36,785 bases of DNA from Candidatus Gemmiger faecigallinarum (GTDB taxonomy: Bacteria; Bacillota; Clostridia; Oscillospirales; Ruminococcaceae), in contig DWVD01000101.1 in NCBI GenBank assembly GCA_019120395.1, forward strand, positions 1 through 36,785, given 5' to 3'. Both the position numbers and the translations under genes were made by a program. Below the pieces are notes generated by a model, which saw only the letters and a list, made by a program, of their open reading frames with translations, did no database searches and was not told the origin of the DNA. Positions 22,786-29,611 of the stretch are shown here, one piece after another (the stretch's first letter is position 1; every line of letters starts with the position of its first letter).

Positions 22786-23340
22786 ATGAGCAAGAACATT
22801 GTAGTGATCACCGGCAGCCCGCGCAAAAACGGCAACAGCTTTGCCATGACCGACGCCTTTGTCCGCGAGGCCGAAGCCAAGGGCGCGTCCGTCGCCCGCT
22901 TTGACGCCGCCATGATGCAGGTGGGCGGCTGCCATGCCTGCGAGACCTGCTTCAGGACCGGCAGGGCCTGCAGCTTTGACGACGACTTCAACACCATGGC
23001 GCCCGCCATCCTGGCGGCCGACGCGGTGGTGTTCAGCACGCCGGTGTACTGGTACTCGATCCCCGCCCAGCTCAAGGCCGTGATCGACAAGCTGTACTCC
23101 TTCTGCGTGGCGGGCAAGGACATTGCCGGCAAGCAGTGCGCCGTCATTGCCTGCTGCGAAGAGGAGGACATGACCGTGCTGGACGGCGTGCGGGCGCCCA
23201 TTGAGCGTTCCGCCGCGCTGATGAAGTGGCAGATGGCCGGCGAGGTGCTGATCCCCGGCGTGCTGGAAGCCGGTGCCATCCAAAAGACCGATGGCTGCGC
23301 GCAGGCCGCCGCCCTGGCAGACAAGCTCTGCGCGCTTTGA
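22786..23340 (+). CDS. Flavodoxin-fold NAD(P)H-dependent FMN reductase (first)
   Basis: The 184-residue protein starts MSKNIVVITGSPRKNGNSFAM, so the FMN phosphate-binding loop ITGSPRKNGNS is complete. A CX2C-type pair is found in GGCHACETCFRTGRACSF near residue 48. FSTPVYWYSIPAQLKAVIDK is the second FMN-contacting loop. This matches the NADPH-dependent FMN reductase/iron-sulfur flavoprotein-like family, whose members reduce quinones, azo dyes or electrophiles. CAGGAGG lies before ATG 22786. It is first in a two-gene operon. Confidence 0.9.
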   Translation: MSKNIVVITGSPRKNGNSFAMTDAFVREAEAKGASVARFDAAMMQVGGCHACETCFRTGRACSFDDDFNTMAPAILAADAVVFSTPVYWYSIPAQLKAVIDKLYSFCVAGKDIAGKQCAVIACCEEEDMTVLDGVRAPIERSAALMKWQMAGEVLIPGVLEAGAIQKTDGCAQAAALADKLCAL

Positions 23341-23356
23341 GCAAGAGGTGTCAGCC

Positions 23357-23908
23357 ATGGGAAAGAAAATCGTGATCCTGAACGGCAGCCCCCGCAAAAA
23401 CGGCAATACCTCGGCGCTGGCGCAGGCGTTTGCCAAGGGCGCCGGGGAGGCGGGCCACACCGTGACCGCCTTCTGGCTGGACGGCATGGACATCCGCGGC
23501 TGCCGTGGCTGCTTTGGCGGCGACAGCAGCCGCCCCTGCCCCTGCGTGCAGAAGGACGGCATGACCGAGATCTACCCCGCCGTGCGGGACAGCGACGTGG
23601 TGGTGCTGGCCTCGCCGCTGTACTACTGGAACCTGAGCGGCCAGCTGCGCACCTGCTTTGACCGGCTGTTTGCGCTGGAGGAGGGCGGCGAAAACCTGCT
23701 GCGCGGCCATGGCCGCGCCGGCGCATTGCTGATGGCCGCCGAGGGGCACGGCTTTGACGACGTGCTGACCTATTACCGCCACCTGATAGAACACCTGCGC
23801 TGGCAGGATCTGGGCCAGGTGCTGGCCGGGGGCAACAGGAACGCCGGCGACATTGCCGGCAAGCCGGAGCTGGAACAGGCGTACCGGCTGGGGCTGTCCA
23901 TCCGCTGA
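23357..23908 (+). CDS. Flavodoxin-fold NAD(P)H-dependent FMN reductase (second)
   Basis: The 183-residue protein is clearly paralogous to the gene before it. It begins MGKKIVILNGSPRKNGNTSAL with the FMN loop, has a GCRGCFG cysteine pair near residue 50, and the ASPLYYWNLSGQLRTCFDRLF loop. Sequence similarity and adjacency suggest ancestral tandem duplication. AGAGGTG lies before ATG 23357, and the gap from the previous stop is 16 bases. Substrates are unknown. Confidence 0.9.
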   Translation: MGKKIVILNGSPRKNGNTSALAQAFAKGAGEAGHTVTAFWLDGMDIRGCRGCFGGDSSRPCPCVQKDGMTEIYPAVRDSDVVVLASPLYYWNLSGQLRTCFDRLFALEEGGENLLRGHGRAGALLMAAEGHGFDDVLTYYRHLIEHLRWQDLGQVLAGGNRNAGDIAGKPELEQAYRLGLSIR

Positions 23909-23934
23909 CGCCCCGCAGACACTGCATCCGCATA

Positions 23935-23974
23935 CAGGCGGCCCGCCGGGGAGTTTTTCCCGGCGGGCCGCCTG
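23935..23974 (+). terminator. Terminator of the reductase operon
   Basis: A perfect 16-bp stem (23935-23950 with 23959-23974) with an 8-base loop is followed by CTGTTCTGTTTTCCCTTTT. Confidence 0.88.
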
Positions 23975-24009
23975 CTGTTCTGTTTTCCCTTTTGCCGGGC
24001 CGGGCGGCT

Positions 24010-24078
24010 TCAGCCGCACAGCAGCGTCTGCACCGCCAGCGCGGCGGCCAAGGACAGCGCACCGATCCAATAAGGCAC
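24010..24078 (-). CDS. Very small hydrophobic peptide (putative single-pass membrane peptide)
   Basis: A 22-residue frame from GTG 24078 to TGA 24012-24010 begins (V)PYWIGALSLAAALAVQ and ends LLCG. It is one membrane helix with almost no charge. A perfect GGGAGG site (24092-24087) lies eight bases before the GTG. A longer in-frame ATG at 24108 lacks a ribosome site. A TTGTCA-N17-TAAACT promoter lies upstream. It is divergent from an XRE regulator with an operator in its leader. Small membrane toxins look similar, but no toxicity can be inferred. Confidence 0.5.
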   Translation of the reverse strand: MPYWIGALSLAAALAVQTLLCG

Positions 24079-24101
24079 GCCCAACACCTCCCGCCTCTCT
24101 T

Positions 24102-24122
24102 TTGACATTTTGTAAATGTCAA
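24102..24122. promoter_or_regulatory. Perfect XRE operator palindrome
   Basis: TTGACATTT (24102-24110) and AAATGTCAA (24114-24122) form a perfect 9-bp dyad with a three-base centre. It lies in the first bases of the predicted minus-strand transcript of the small peptide gene. Further half-sites AAATGACAA (24153-24161, one mismatch) and AAATGTCAA (24167-24175) repeat the right arm near the regulator. Confidence 0.75.
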
Positions 24123-24132
24123 TTCTGTTCTG

Positions 24133-24161
24133 AGTTTAGCATATACTGGTTAAAATGACAA
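24133..24161 (-). promoter_or_regulatory. Promoter for the small peptide gene
   Basis: On the minus strand TTGTCA (24161-24156), 17 bases, TAAACT (24138-24133). The -35 overlaps the AAATGACAA half-site, so the XRE protein could block it. Confidence 0.6.
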
Positions 24162-24175
24162 GCAGTAAATGTCAA
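24153..24175 (+). promoter_or_regulatory. Two tandem XRE half-sites
   Basis: AAATGACAA (24153-24161) and AAATGTCAA (24167-24175) are direct repeats, 14 bases apart, of the right arm of the operator at 24102-24122. They lie between the TATACT (24142-24147) element and the XRE start. Confidence 0.6.
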
Positions 24176-24201
24176 TCCAGTCAACAGGGAGGCCGTCGGC
24201 C

Positions 24202-24450
24202 GTGTACAAGAACAAAGCGCCCGGCGGGCGCAACAACCTGGCCGGCGTGCAGATCGCCCGGCTGCGGCAGGCGGCCGTGCCGCGCATGTCCCAGCGGGCG
24301 TTGGCCGACGAGATGCAGCTGCGCGGGCTGGATCTGGACAAAAACGCCATCCAGCGCATCGAGTCCGGCCAGCGGTTTGTCACCGACATCGAGCTTTTGG
24401 CCTTTGCCGAGTTCTTTCAGGTGCCGGCGCAGGACCTGTTGAAACCATGA
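24202..24450 (+). CDS. XRE-family helix-turn-helix regulator
   Basis: The 82-residue protein consists of one Cro/C1-type helix-turn-helix domain: GVQIARLRQAAV, then MSQRALADEMQLRGLDLDKNAIQRIESGQRFVTDIELLAFAEFFQV. GTG 24202 follows CAGGGAGG by about nine bases. The in-frame ATG 24169 lies within the operator half-site and is rejected. A small standalone XRE protein next to a repeated operator suggests autoregulation. Its divergent neighbour is a very small hydrophobic peptide gene. Confidence 0.88.
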   Translation: MYKNKAPGGRNNLAGVQIARLRQAAVPRMSQRALADEMQLRGLDLDKNAIQRIESGQRFVTDIELLAFAEFFQVPAQDLLKP

Positions 24451-24498
24451 CCGCCCCGCGGGCAAAGCAAACACTTTGCCGCGCAGGGCGGTCTTTTT
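24449..24498 (+). terminator. Terminator of the XRE gene
   Basis: Nested stems (GACCGCCC 24449-24456 with GGGCGGTC 24486-24493, and GGCAAAG 24461-24467 with CTTTGCC 24474-24480) are followed by T residues to 24498. The left arm overlaps the stop codon. Confidence 0.85.
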
Positions 24499-24525
24499 TG
24501 TATGGGGCGCAGCCGGCCGGGCCAG

Positions 24526-25281
24526 TCACAGATCGATGTCCAACAGCACCGGGCAGTGGTCGGAGCCGTAGATATCCGGCAGGATGGAGGCTTCCCGGAT
24601 GCGGCCTGCCACCCGATTGGAGACGATGAAATAGTCGATGCGCCATCCCGCGTTGCGCTCCCTGGCCTTGAAGCGCATGCTCCACCAGCTGTAAGCGCCG
24701 GTGGCGTCGGGGTGCAGGTAACGGAAGGTATCGGTAAAGCCGGCGGCCAGCAGCTCGGTCATTTTGCCCCGCTCCTGGTCGGAGAAGCCCGCCGCGCCCC
24801 GGTTGGGGCCGGGATTTTTCAGGTCGATCTCGTTGTGGGCCACGTTCATGTCGCCGCACAGCACCACCGGCTTTTTGGCGTCCAGCTCCAGCAGGTAGCG
24901 GCGCAGGTCGTCCTCCCAGCGCATGCGGTAGTCGATGCGGGCCAGGCCCTCCTGGGCGTTGGGCACATAGACGTTGACCAGGTAAAAACCGGGGTACTCC
25001 AGCGTGATGGCCCGCCCCTCGTGGCTGTGCTCCTCCACGCCGATGCCGTAACTGACCGAAAGCGGCTGCTGCTTTGTCCAGACCGCAGTGCCGGAGTAGC
25101 CTTTTTTCTCAGCCGAGTAGATGTATTCGGTGTAGCCTTCGGGGGCGAACTCCGCCTGGCCGGGCTGCATTTTGGTCTCCTGGACGCAGAAGGCGTCGGC
25201 ATCCAGCGTTGCAAAGGCCTCGGCAAAGCCCTTTTTCAGGCAGGCCCGCAGGCCGTTGACGTTCCAGCTGATCAGTTTCAT
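24526..25281 (-). CDS. xth: Exodeoxyribonuclease III (AP endonuclease)
   Basis: The 251-residue protein begins MKLISWNVNGLRACLKKGF and has all ExoIII family motifs: FCVQETKM, YSGTAVWTK, NVYVPNAQEG, LCGDMNVAHNEIDL, and the C-terminal catalytic YSDHCPV-like GSDHCPVLLDI and WRIDYF. It cleaves DNA at abasic sites and degrades 3' ends for base excision repair. AAGGAGG lies before ATG 25281. The length matches the family. No -35/-10 pair could be resolved upstream. Confidence 0.96.
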   Translation of the reverse strand: MKLISWNVNGLRACLKKGFAEAFATLDADAFCVQETKMQPGQAEFAPEGYTEYIYSAEKKGYSGTAVWTKQQPLSVSYGIGVEEHSHEGRAITLEYPGFYLVNVYVPNAQEGLARIDYRMRWEDDLRRYLLELDAKKPVVLCGDMNVAHNEIDLKNPGPNRGAAGFSDQERGKMTELLAAGFTDTFRYLHPDATGAYSWWSMRFKARERNAGWRIDYFIVSNRVAGRIREASILPDIYGSDHCPVLLDIDL

Positions 25282-25390
25282 GGCGACCTCCTTGTGAGAG
25301 CGGGATGTTTGGAATGCGAAATCTTAATTTTATGGAATAAGGAATTTTGGTGCGGCCGTTCCGGCCGCGGAGCAAAAGCGGCTTTTGGGG

Positions 25391-25957
25391 TCAGGGCCGG
25401 CGGCCGCAGGAAGATGGCCCGGTCTGTTCTGCGCTTTGACGCCATGTTCTTGCCTCCGCCAGCAGCCGGGCGATCGTCTGCTGCTTGCCCGCTGTGTACT
25501 GCGGGCGATTTTGGGGGAACTGCCGCGCCAGACTCTGCTTGCAGGCGTCGTACTGCGCGGCTTTTTCGGGATACGCGTTGAGGTAATCCCGAAAATCAAG
25601 GTAATCGCTCCATTTCCGGTCGTTTTGCACGACCACGTGGATGTGGTGCGTCCGCAGCCCCTGCCGCTCCATGACAAACAGCAGCTCCCCCGCCACCGCT
25701 TCGCCGCGGAACAGGATGCCGTACCGCTTCAGGTCCTCCGCGTGGGGCTGGATCTCCTCCAGGCTGCGCACCGCAACCGCAATATCAAGGATCGGTTTGG
25801 CGTGGATCCCGCGGATCGCGGTGCTCCCCGCGTGCTGGATGTCCACGGCAGTCCCGTCCAGAAGCCGCCGGAGCAGGCCGATCGCCTGTTCCGCCTCCTC
25901 CCGCCATGTCTCCTGGTGGGGTTCCAATCGGACTGTCCCGTGTTTTACTCCTGTCAT
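25391..25957 (-). CDS. GrpB (UPF0157) family protein
   Basis: This 188-residue protein shows the GrpB pattern of a nucleotidyltransferase-like fold: VRLEPHQETW near the N-terminus, then VDIQHAGSTAIRGIHAKPILDIAVAVRS (IQHXGSTAXXGXXAKXXXDI), and RTHHIHVVV, SDYLDFRDYLNAYPEKAAQYDACKQSLA. The function is unknown; some members are fused to CoaE. AAGGAGGG precedes ATG 25957. It begins 58 bases after the MATE gene stop and may share its transcript. The intergenic 25282-25390 holds a GC hairpin (about 25353-25369) without a T-tract. Confidence 0.88.
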   Translation of the reverse strand: MTGVKHGTVRLEPHQETWREEAEQAIGLLRRLLDGTAVDIQHAGSTAIRGIHAKPILDIAVAVRSLEEIQPHAEDLKRYGILFRGEAVAGELLFVMERQGLRTHHIHVVVQNDRKWSDYLDFRDYLNAYPEKAAQYDACKQSLARQFPQNRPQYTAGKQQTIARLLAEARTWRQSAEQTGPSSCGRRP

Positions 25958-26015
25958 AGCGCCTGCCCTCCTTCGGCGGGCGGGGCGCTGCCCGCCGCAT
26001 CGTTCCGCGCCGAGG

Positions 26016-27377
26016 TCAGACTTCCGCCTTGGCCGGCACCGCCTTTGCTTTCCAGCGGCCGCGGGCAAAGCGGACGACAAAGCAGAGCGCACGGCAGACC
26101 CAGTCGATGACCATGGCCACCCAGACGCCCACCGCGCCCATCTGCATGTTGACGCAAAGGATGTACGAAAAGCCCAGCCGCCAGACCGCCATCGAGAAGA
26201 TGGACACCGCCATGGTGAAGCGCACGTCGTTGGCGGCGCGCAGGGCGTTGGGCAGCACAAAGGCCGCCGGCCACAACAGGATGCCCGCGCCGCAGTGGAT
26301 CAGGATCAGGATGCGGGACAGCCCGGCCGTTTCCGGCGACAGGGTGTACAGCTGCATCAGCAGCGGCAGGCCCAGCATCACCAGCGCGTTGACCGTCCCC
26401 TGGGCGATATAATCCCACAGCATCAGCTTTTTGGTATAGTGTACGGCCTGGCCGGGGTCGCCCGCGCCCACACAGCGGCCCACCACCGTGATCATGGCAA
26501 GGCCCATGGCCTGGCCCACGATGCAGCCCACATTGTCCAGGTTGTTGGCCACCGCGTTGGCCGAGATGTGCACCGTGCCGAACAGCGAGATCATGCTGAC
26601 CACCAGCACCCGGCCCAGCTGGAACAGGCTGTTTTCCAGCGCCGAGGGGATGCCGATGTACAGGATGCTACGGATCATGGCCGGGCGGGGGCGGCGCACC
26701 GCCTCCCAGGTGACGCGGGCCGGGTTGTCGTGCCGGTTGGTCATGGCCAGGATGACCGCCGCGCCCACCATGCGGGAAACCAGCGTGGGGACTGCCACGC
26801 CGGCCACGCCCATTTTGAGCACAAAGACGCAGAAGGCGTTGCCGCAGACGTTGATGAGGTTCATCAGCACGCTGACCCGCATGGACACCGCGCTGTTGCC
26901 CACCGACCGGAAAATGGCCGCGCCCGCATTGTACAGCGCCAGGAACGGGTAGGACAGGCCGGTGATAAAGAAATAGGTCATGGCGGCGGCCATGACGTCG
27001 TCCTCGATCCGGCCGAAAAACAGCCGCAGCAGGGTCTGCCGCCCCGCCAGGCAGAAAGCCATGACCGCCAGCCCCAGCAGGGCGCTGAGGGCCACCAGCT
27101 GCCCGGCGCTGCGGCGCGCCTCGTCCCCCTGCTTTGCCCCCAAAAACTGGCTGGTGACCACCGCGCCGCCGGTGGCCAGCGCCGCAAACACGTTGAAGAT
27201 CAGGTTGTTGATCATGTCCACCAGCGACACGCCGGAGATGGCCGCCTCGCCCACGCTGGAGACCATGACGGTGTCCGCCATGCCCACCAGCGCCGCCAGC
27301 GCCTGCTCGATGACCAGCGGCCACAGCAGGCGCAGCAGCTGGGCGTTAGTGAACTGTTTTTGAACTGTCGTTTCCAT
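26016..27377 (-). CDS. MATE-family efflux transporter
   Basis: A 453-residue protein with 12 membrane helices begins METTVQKQFTNAQLLRLLWPLVIEQALAALVGMADTVMVSSVGEAAISGVSLVD, the N-terminal MATE signature. It has the repeated second half (SILYIGIPSALENSLFQLGRVLVV) with the paired GxGxxxxxxN-like pattern. It exports cationic drugs or metabolites, driven by sodium or protons. The minus-strand start has a GAGGAATC site. It is followed by the GrpB gene on the same strand. The substrate cannot be determined. Confidence 0.93.
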   Translation of the reverse strand: METTVQKQFTNAQLLRLLWPLVIEQALAALVGMADTVMVSSVGEAAISGVSLVDMINNLIFNVFAALATGGAVVTSQFLGAKQGDEARRSAGQLVALSALLGLAVMAFCLAGRQTLLRLFFGRIEDDVMAAAMTYFFITGLSYPFLALYNAGAAIFRSVGNSAVSMRVSVLMNLINVCGNAFCVFVLKMGVAGVAVPTLVSRMVGAAVILAMTNRHDNPARVTWEAVRRPRPAMIRSILYIGIPSALENSLFQLGRVLVVSMISLFGTVHISANAVANNLDNVGCIVGQAMGLAMITVVGRCVGAGDPGQAVHYTKKLMLWDYIAQGTVNALVMLGLPLLMQLYTLSPETAGLSRILILIHCGAGILLWPAAFVLPNALRAANDVRFTMAVSIFSMAVWRLGFSYILCVNMQMGAVGVWVAMVIDWVCRALCFVVRFARGRWKAKAVPAKAEV

Positions 27378-27442
27378 TGTTTTCCAGATTCCTCTTTCCC
27401 ACCCTGCCGCGGCCTTTCCCTGGATCCGTGGCGGCTAAAGCC

Positions 27443-27471
27443 AGTATAGCACCGGGCTGGCGGCGGCGCAA
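27443..27471 (-). promoter_or_regulatory. Sigma-A-type promoter for the MATE gene
   Basis: On the minus strand TTGCGC (27471-27466), 17 bases, TATACT (27448-27443). The -35 hexamer equals that of the polymerase-operon promoter. Confidence 0.7.
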
Positions 27472-27480
27472 GGCGGGCAG

Positions 27481-27518
27481 AAAAAATCCCCCGGCAGGCA
27501 AAAATTTCCTGCCGGGGG
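27481..27518 (-). terminator. Terminator of the MacB-like exporter operon
   Basis: On the minus strand, an 11-bp stem (27518-27508 with 27498-27488) is followed by T residues to 27481. It lies about 20 bases beyond the last gene of the exporter operon. Confidence 0.85.
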
Positions 27519-27538
27519 GGCTTGCAGAAACAACGGTT

Positions 27539-28840
27539 TTATTCGTACCGCAGGGCCTCGATGGGGTCCAGTTTGGCGGCCTTGTTGGCGGGGTAATAGC
27601 CAAAGAACACGCCGATGGCCATGCTGAAGCCCACCGCAATGACGATAGCCTGCACGCTGGGCCGGGCCGAGAAGCCCACCACGCCGGCCAGCGCCGCGCC
27701 CAGGGCGATGCCCAGTATCACACCGATGACGCCGCCGATCAGGCAAAGCACCATCGACTCGGTGATAAACTGCATGCGGATGGCCGAGTTGCGGGCGCCC
27801 AGCGCCTTGCGGGTGCCGATCTCGCGGGTGCGCTCGGTGACCGACACCGTCATGATGTTCATAACGCCGATGCCGCCCACCAGCAGGCTGATGGCCGCAA
27901 TGGCCAAGATGCCCAGGCTGATGGTGCCCAGCATGCTGGTCAGCTGCTCCACCAGGGTGGAAAGGCTGCTGGCCTCCACTGTCCAGGTGTCGTTGCGGGT
28001 GTAGTAGCTGGCAAAAAAGGAGCCGGTGGTGGTCACAAAGCTGTTGATGTCCACCCCGTCGGCCACCTGCACCGTAAAGGTCTGGTAGCCGTCGGCGTCG
28101 CCGGTGATAGCGCGGGCGGTGTCCAGCGGGATGTAGAGGCTGGTCTGGATGGCGTCGTCGTCCATGGTGCCGAACATCGAGCTGCTGGTGTCGTCATAGG
28201 TGTAAACGCCGGCCACATAGAAGGTGTAGGGCATATTGTTGATGGTCAGCGTCACCGGGCGGCCCACCGCCTCGGCGTTTGTGCAGCCCATAGTCTGCTG
28301 GACGAACTTTTCCGATACAACGCAGATGCGGCGGTCGCCGTCGTCATCGCGCAGCCAGCGGCCGGCCAGCAGCGGGGTGTCGCTTTCCAGGTCGTCCAGC
28401 ACGGCGCGGTTGACGCCGCTGACGCTGGCGGTGATGGTGGTGGTTGGGTCGCCGTACTTGTCCAGCGTGGCGCTGCCCACCGTGACGGTCTTTTGCACGT
28501 CCGCCACCTGGGTGGGGAAGGCGGCCGTGTATTCGTCGATCATCTCGTCGGTCAGCAGGTCGTCGGCCGACGGGGCCGAGTCCATGAACAGCCGCAGCGA
28601 AACGCCAAAGGAGGTGCCGGAGGTGTCGGCGTCGGTTTTCTGGGTCAGGCTGACGGTGATGTTGGAAACGCCCAGCCCGCTCATCGAGTCGGTGACGGCG
28701 CCGGTCATGCTGTTGCCGATGGTCTCGATGGCAATGACCGCCGCAATGCCGATGATGATGCCCAGCATGGTCAGCAGGCTGCGCATCTTGTTGGAGCGCA
28801 GGTTGCCCAGCGCCAGGGAGATGTTCTCAAAGAACGCCAC
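27539..28840 (-). CDS. MacB/YknZ-like ABC transporter permease
   Basis: The 433-residue protein has an N-terminal membrane helix (about residues 24-44, [21 protein letters not shown]), a large extracytoplasmic MacB domain (about 45-285), and three C-terminal helices. The coupling segment [33 protein letters not shown] is diagnostic of MacB/LolC/FtsX-type permeases. GTG 28840 is preferred because AAAGGGG (28857-28851) lies 10 bases upstream. GTG 28849 is one base from the same site. It overlaps the end of the ATPase gene by 14 bases. With the adaptor and ATPase it forms a type VII-like exporter, possibly for peptides or macrolide-like compounds. Confidence 0.93.
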   Translation of the reverse strand: MAFFENISLALGNLRSNKMRSLLTMLGIIIGIAAVIAIETIGNSMTGAVTDSMSGLGVSNITVSLTQKTDADTSGTSFGVSLRLFMDSAPSADDLLTDEMIDEYTAAFPTQVADVQKTVTVGSATLDKYGDPTTTITASVSGVNRAVLDDLESDTPLLAGRWLRDDDGDRRICVVSEKFVQQTMGCTNAEAVGRPVTLTINNMPYTFYVAGVYTYDDTSSSMFGTMDDDAIQTSLYIPLDTARAITGDADGYQTFTVQVADGVDINSFVTTTGSFFASYYTRNDTWTVEASSLSTLVEQLTSMLGTISLGILAIAAISLLVGGIGVMNIMTVSVTERTREIGTRKALGARNSAIRMQFITESMVLCLIGGVIGVILGIALGAALAGVVGFSARPSVQAIVIAVGFSMAIGVFFGYYPANKAAKLDPIEALRYE

Positions 28841-29609
28841 GGCGGCCACTCCCCTTTCGCTCGGCGACGATGCGCCCGTCCAGCAGCGTCAGCACCCGCT
28901 GGCACTCCTCGGCCAGGTTTTGGTTGTGGGTGATCAGCACGACGGTTTTGTGATAGGTTTCGTTCATTTCGTGGAACAGGTCCATCACCACCCGGCTGGT
29001 CTGGCTGTCCAGCGCGCCGGTGGGCTCGTCAGCCAGGATGATGGCCGGGTCGTTGACCATGGCGCGGGCGATGGCCACACGCTGTTTCTGTCCGCCGGAA
29101 AGCTCGTTGGGCTGGTGCTTCATCCGGTCGCCCATGCCCACCCGGCGCAGCCACTCGGCGGCGCGGCGGGACCGCTCGCCGCCGGGCACCCCGGCGTAGA
29201 GCATGGGCAGCTCGACGTTTTTCAGCGCGCTTTGCCGGCCGATCAGGTTGTAGGTCTGGAACACAAAGCCGATCTTGCGGTTGCGGATGGCCGCCAGCTC
29301 GTTGTCGTCGGCATTGTGGATGTCGATGCCGTCCAGCGTGTAGGCGCCGGCGGTGGGCTTGTCCAGCACGCCGATGATGTTCATCAGCGTGGACTTGCCG
29401 CTGCCGGACTCGCCCACGATGGCGACAAACTCACCCTCCCACACTTTCAGGTCGATGCCGTGCAGGATCTCCAGCTCGTTGGGCCTGCCCACGTAGTAGC
29501 TTTTGCGGATGCCCTTCATGTCGATCAGCAGCCGGCGTTTGGGGGCGGCCGTCGGCGCGGCGCCGATGGTTTTTGCCACCTGGGCGGCAAACTGTTTTGC
29601 GTCGGTCAT
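28827..29609 (-). CDS. MacB/LolD-type ABC transporter ATPase
   Basis: The 260-residue protein has Walker [10 protein letters not shown] at residues 66-74, the Q-loop in [10 protein letters not shown], a signature [14 protein letters not shown], Walker [13 protein letters not shown], and the H-loop [14 protein letters not shown]. It binds ATP to power the permease encoded downstream. The first 30 residues before [13 protein letters not shown] are an unusual, Ala-rich extension. ATG 29609 has GGAGGG eight bases upstream and starts two bases after the adaptor stop. Confidence 0.95.
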   Translation of the reverse strand: MTDAKQFAAQVAKTIGAAPTAAPKRRLLIDMKGIRKSYYVGRPNELEILHGIDLKVWEGEFVAIVGESGSGKSTLMNIIGVLDKPTAGAYTLDGIDIHNADDNELAAIRNRKIGFVFQTYNLIGRQSALKNVELPMLYAGVPGGERSRRAAEWLRRVGMGDRMKHQPNELSGGQKQRVAIARAMVNDPAIILADEPTGALDSQTSRVVMDLFHEMNETYHKTVVLITHNQNLAEECQRVLTLLDGRIVAERKGSGRRGVL

Positions 29610-29611
29610 AG

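Noticed and set aside
24169-24201. ATG 24169 as the XRE gene start
   Set aside because: It lies inside an operator half-site with no ribosome site; GTG 24202 has CAGGGAGG at the right distance.
25353-25369. GC hairpin after the GrpB gene as a terminator
   Set aside because: The stem is short and no T-tract follows on either strand.
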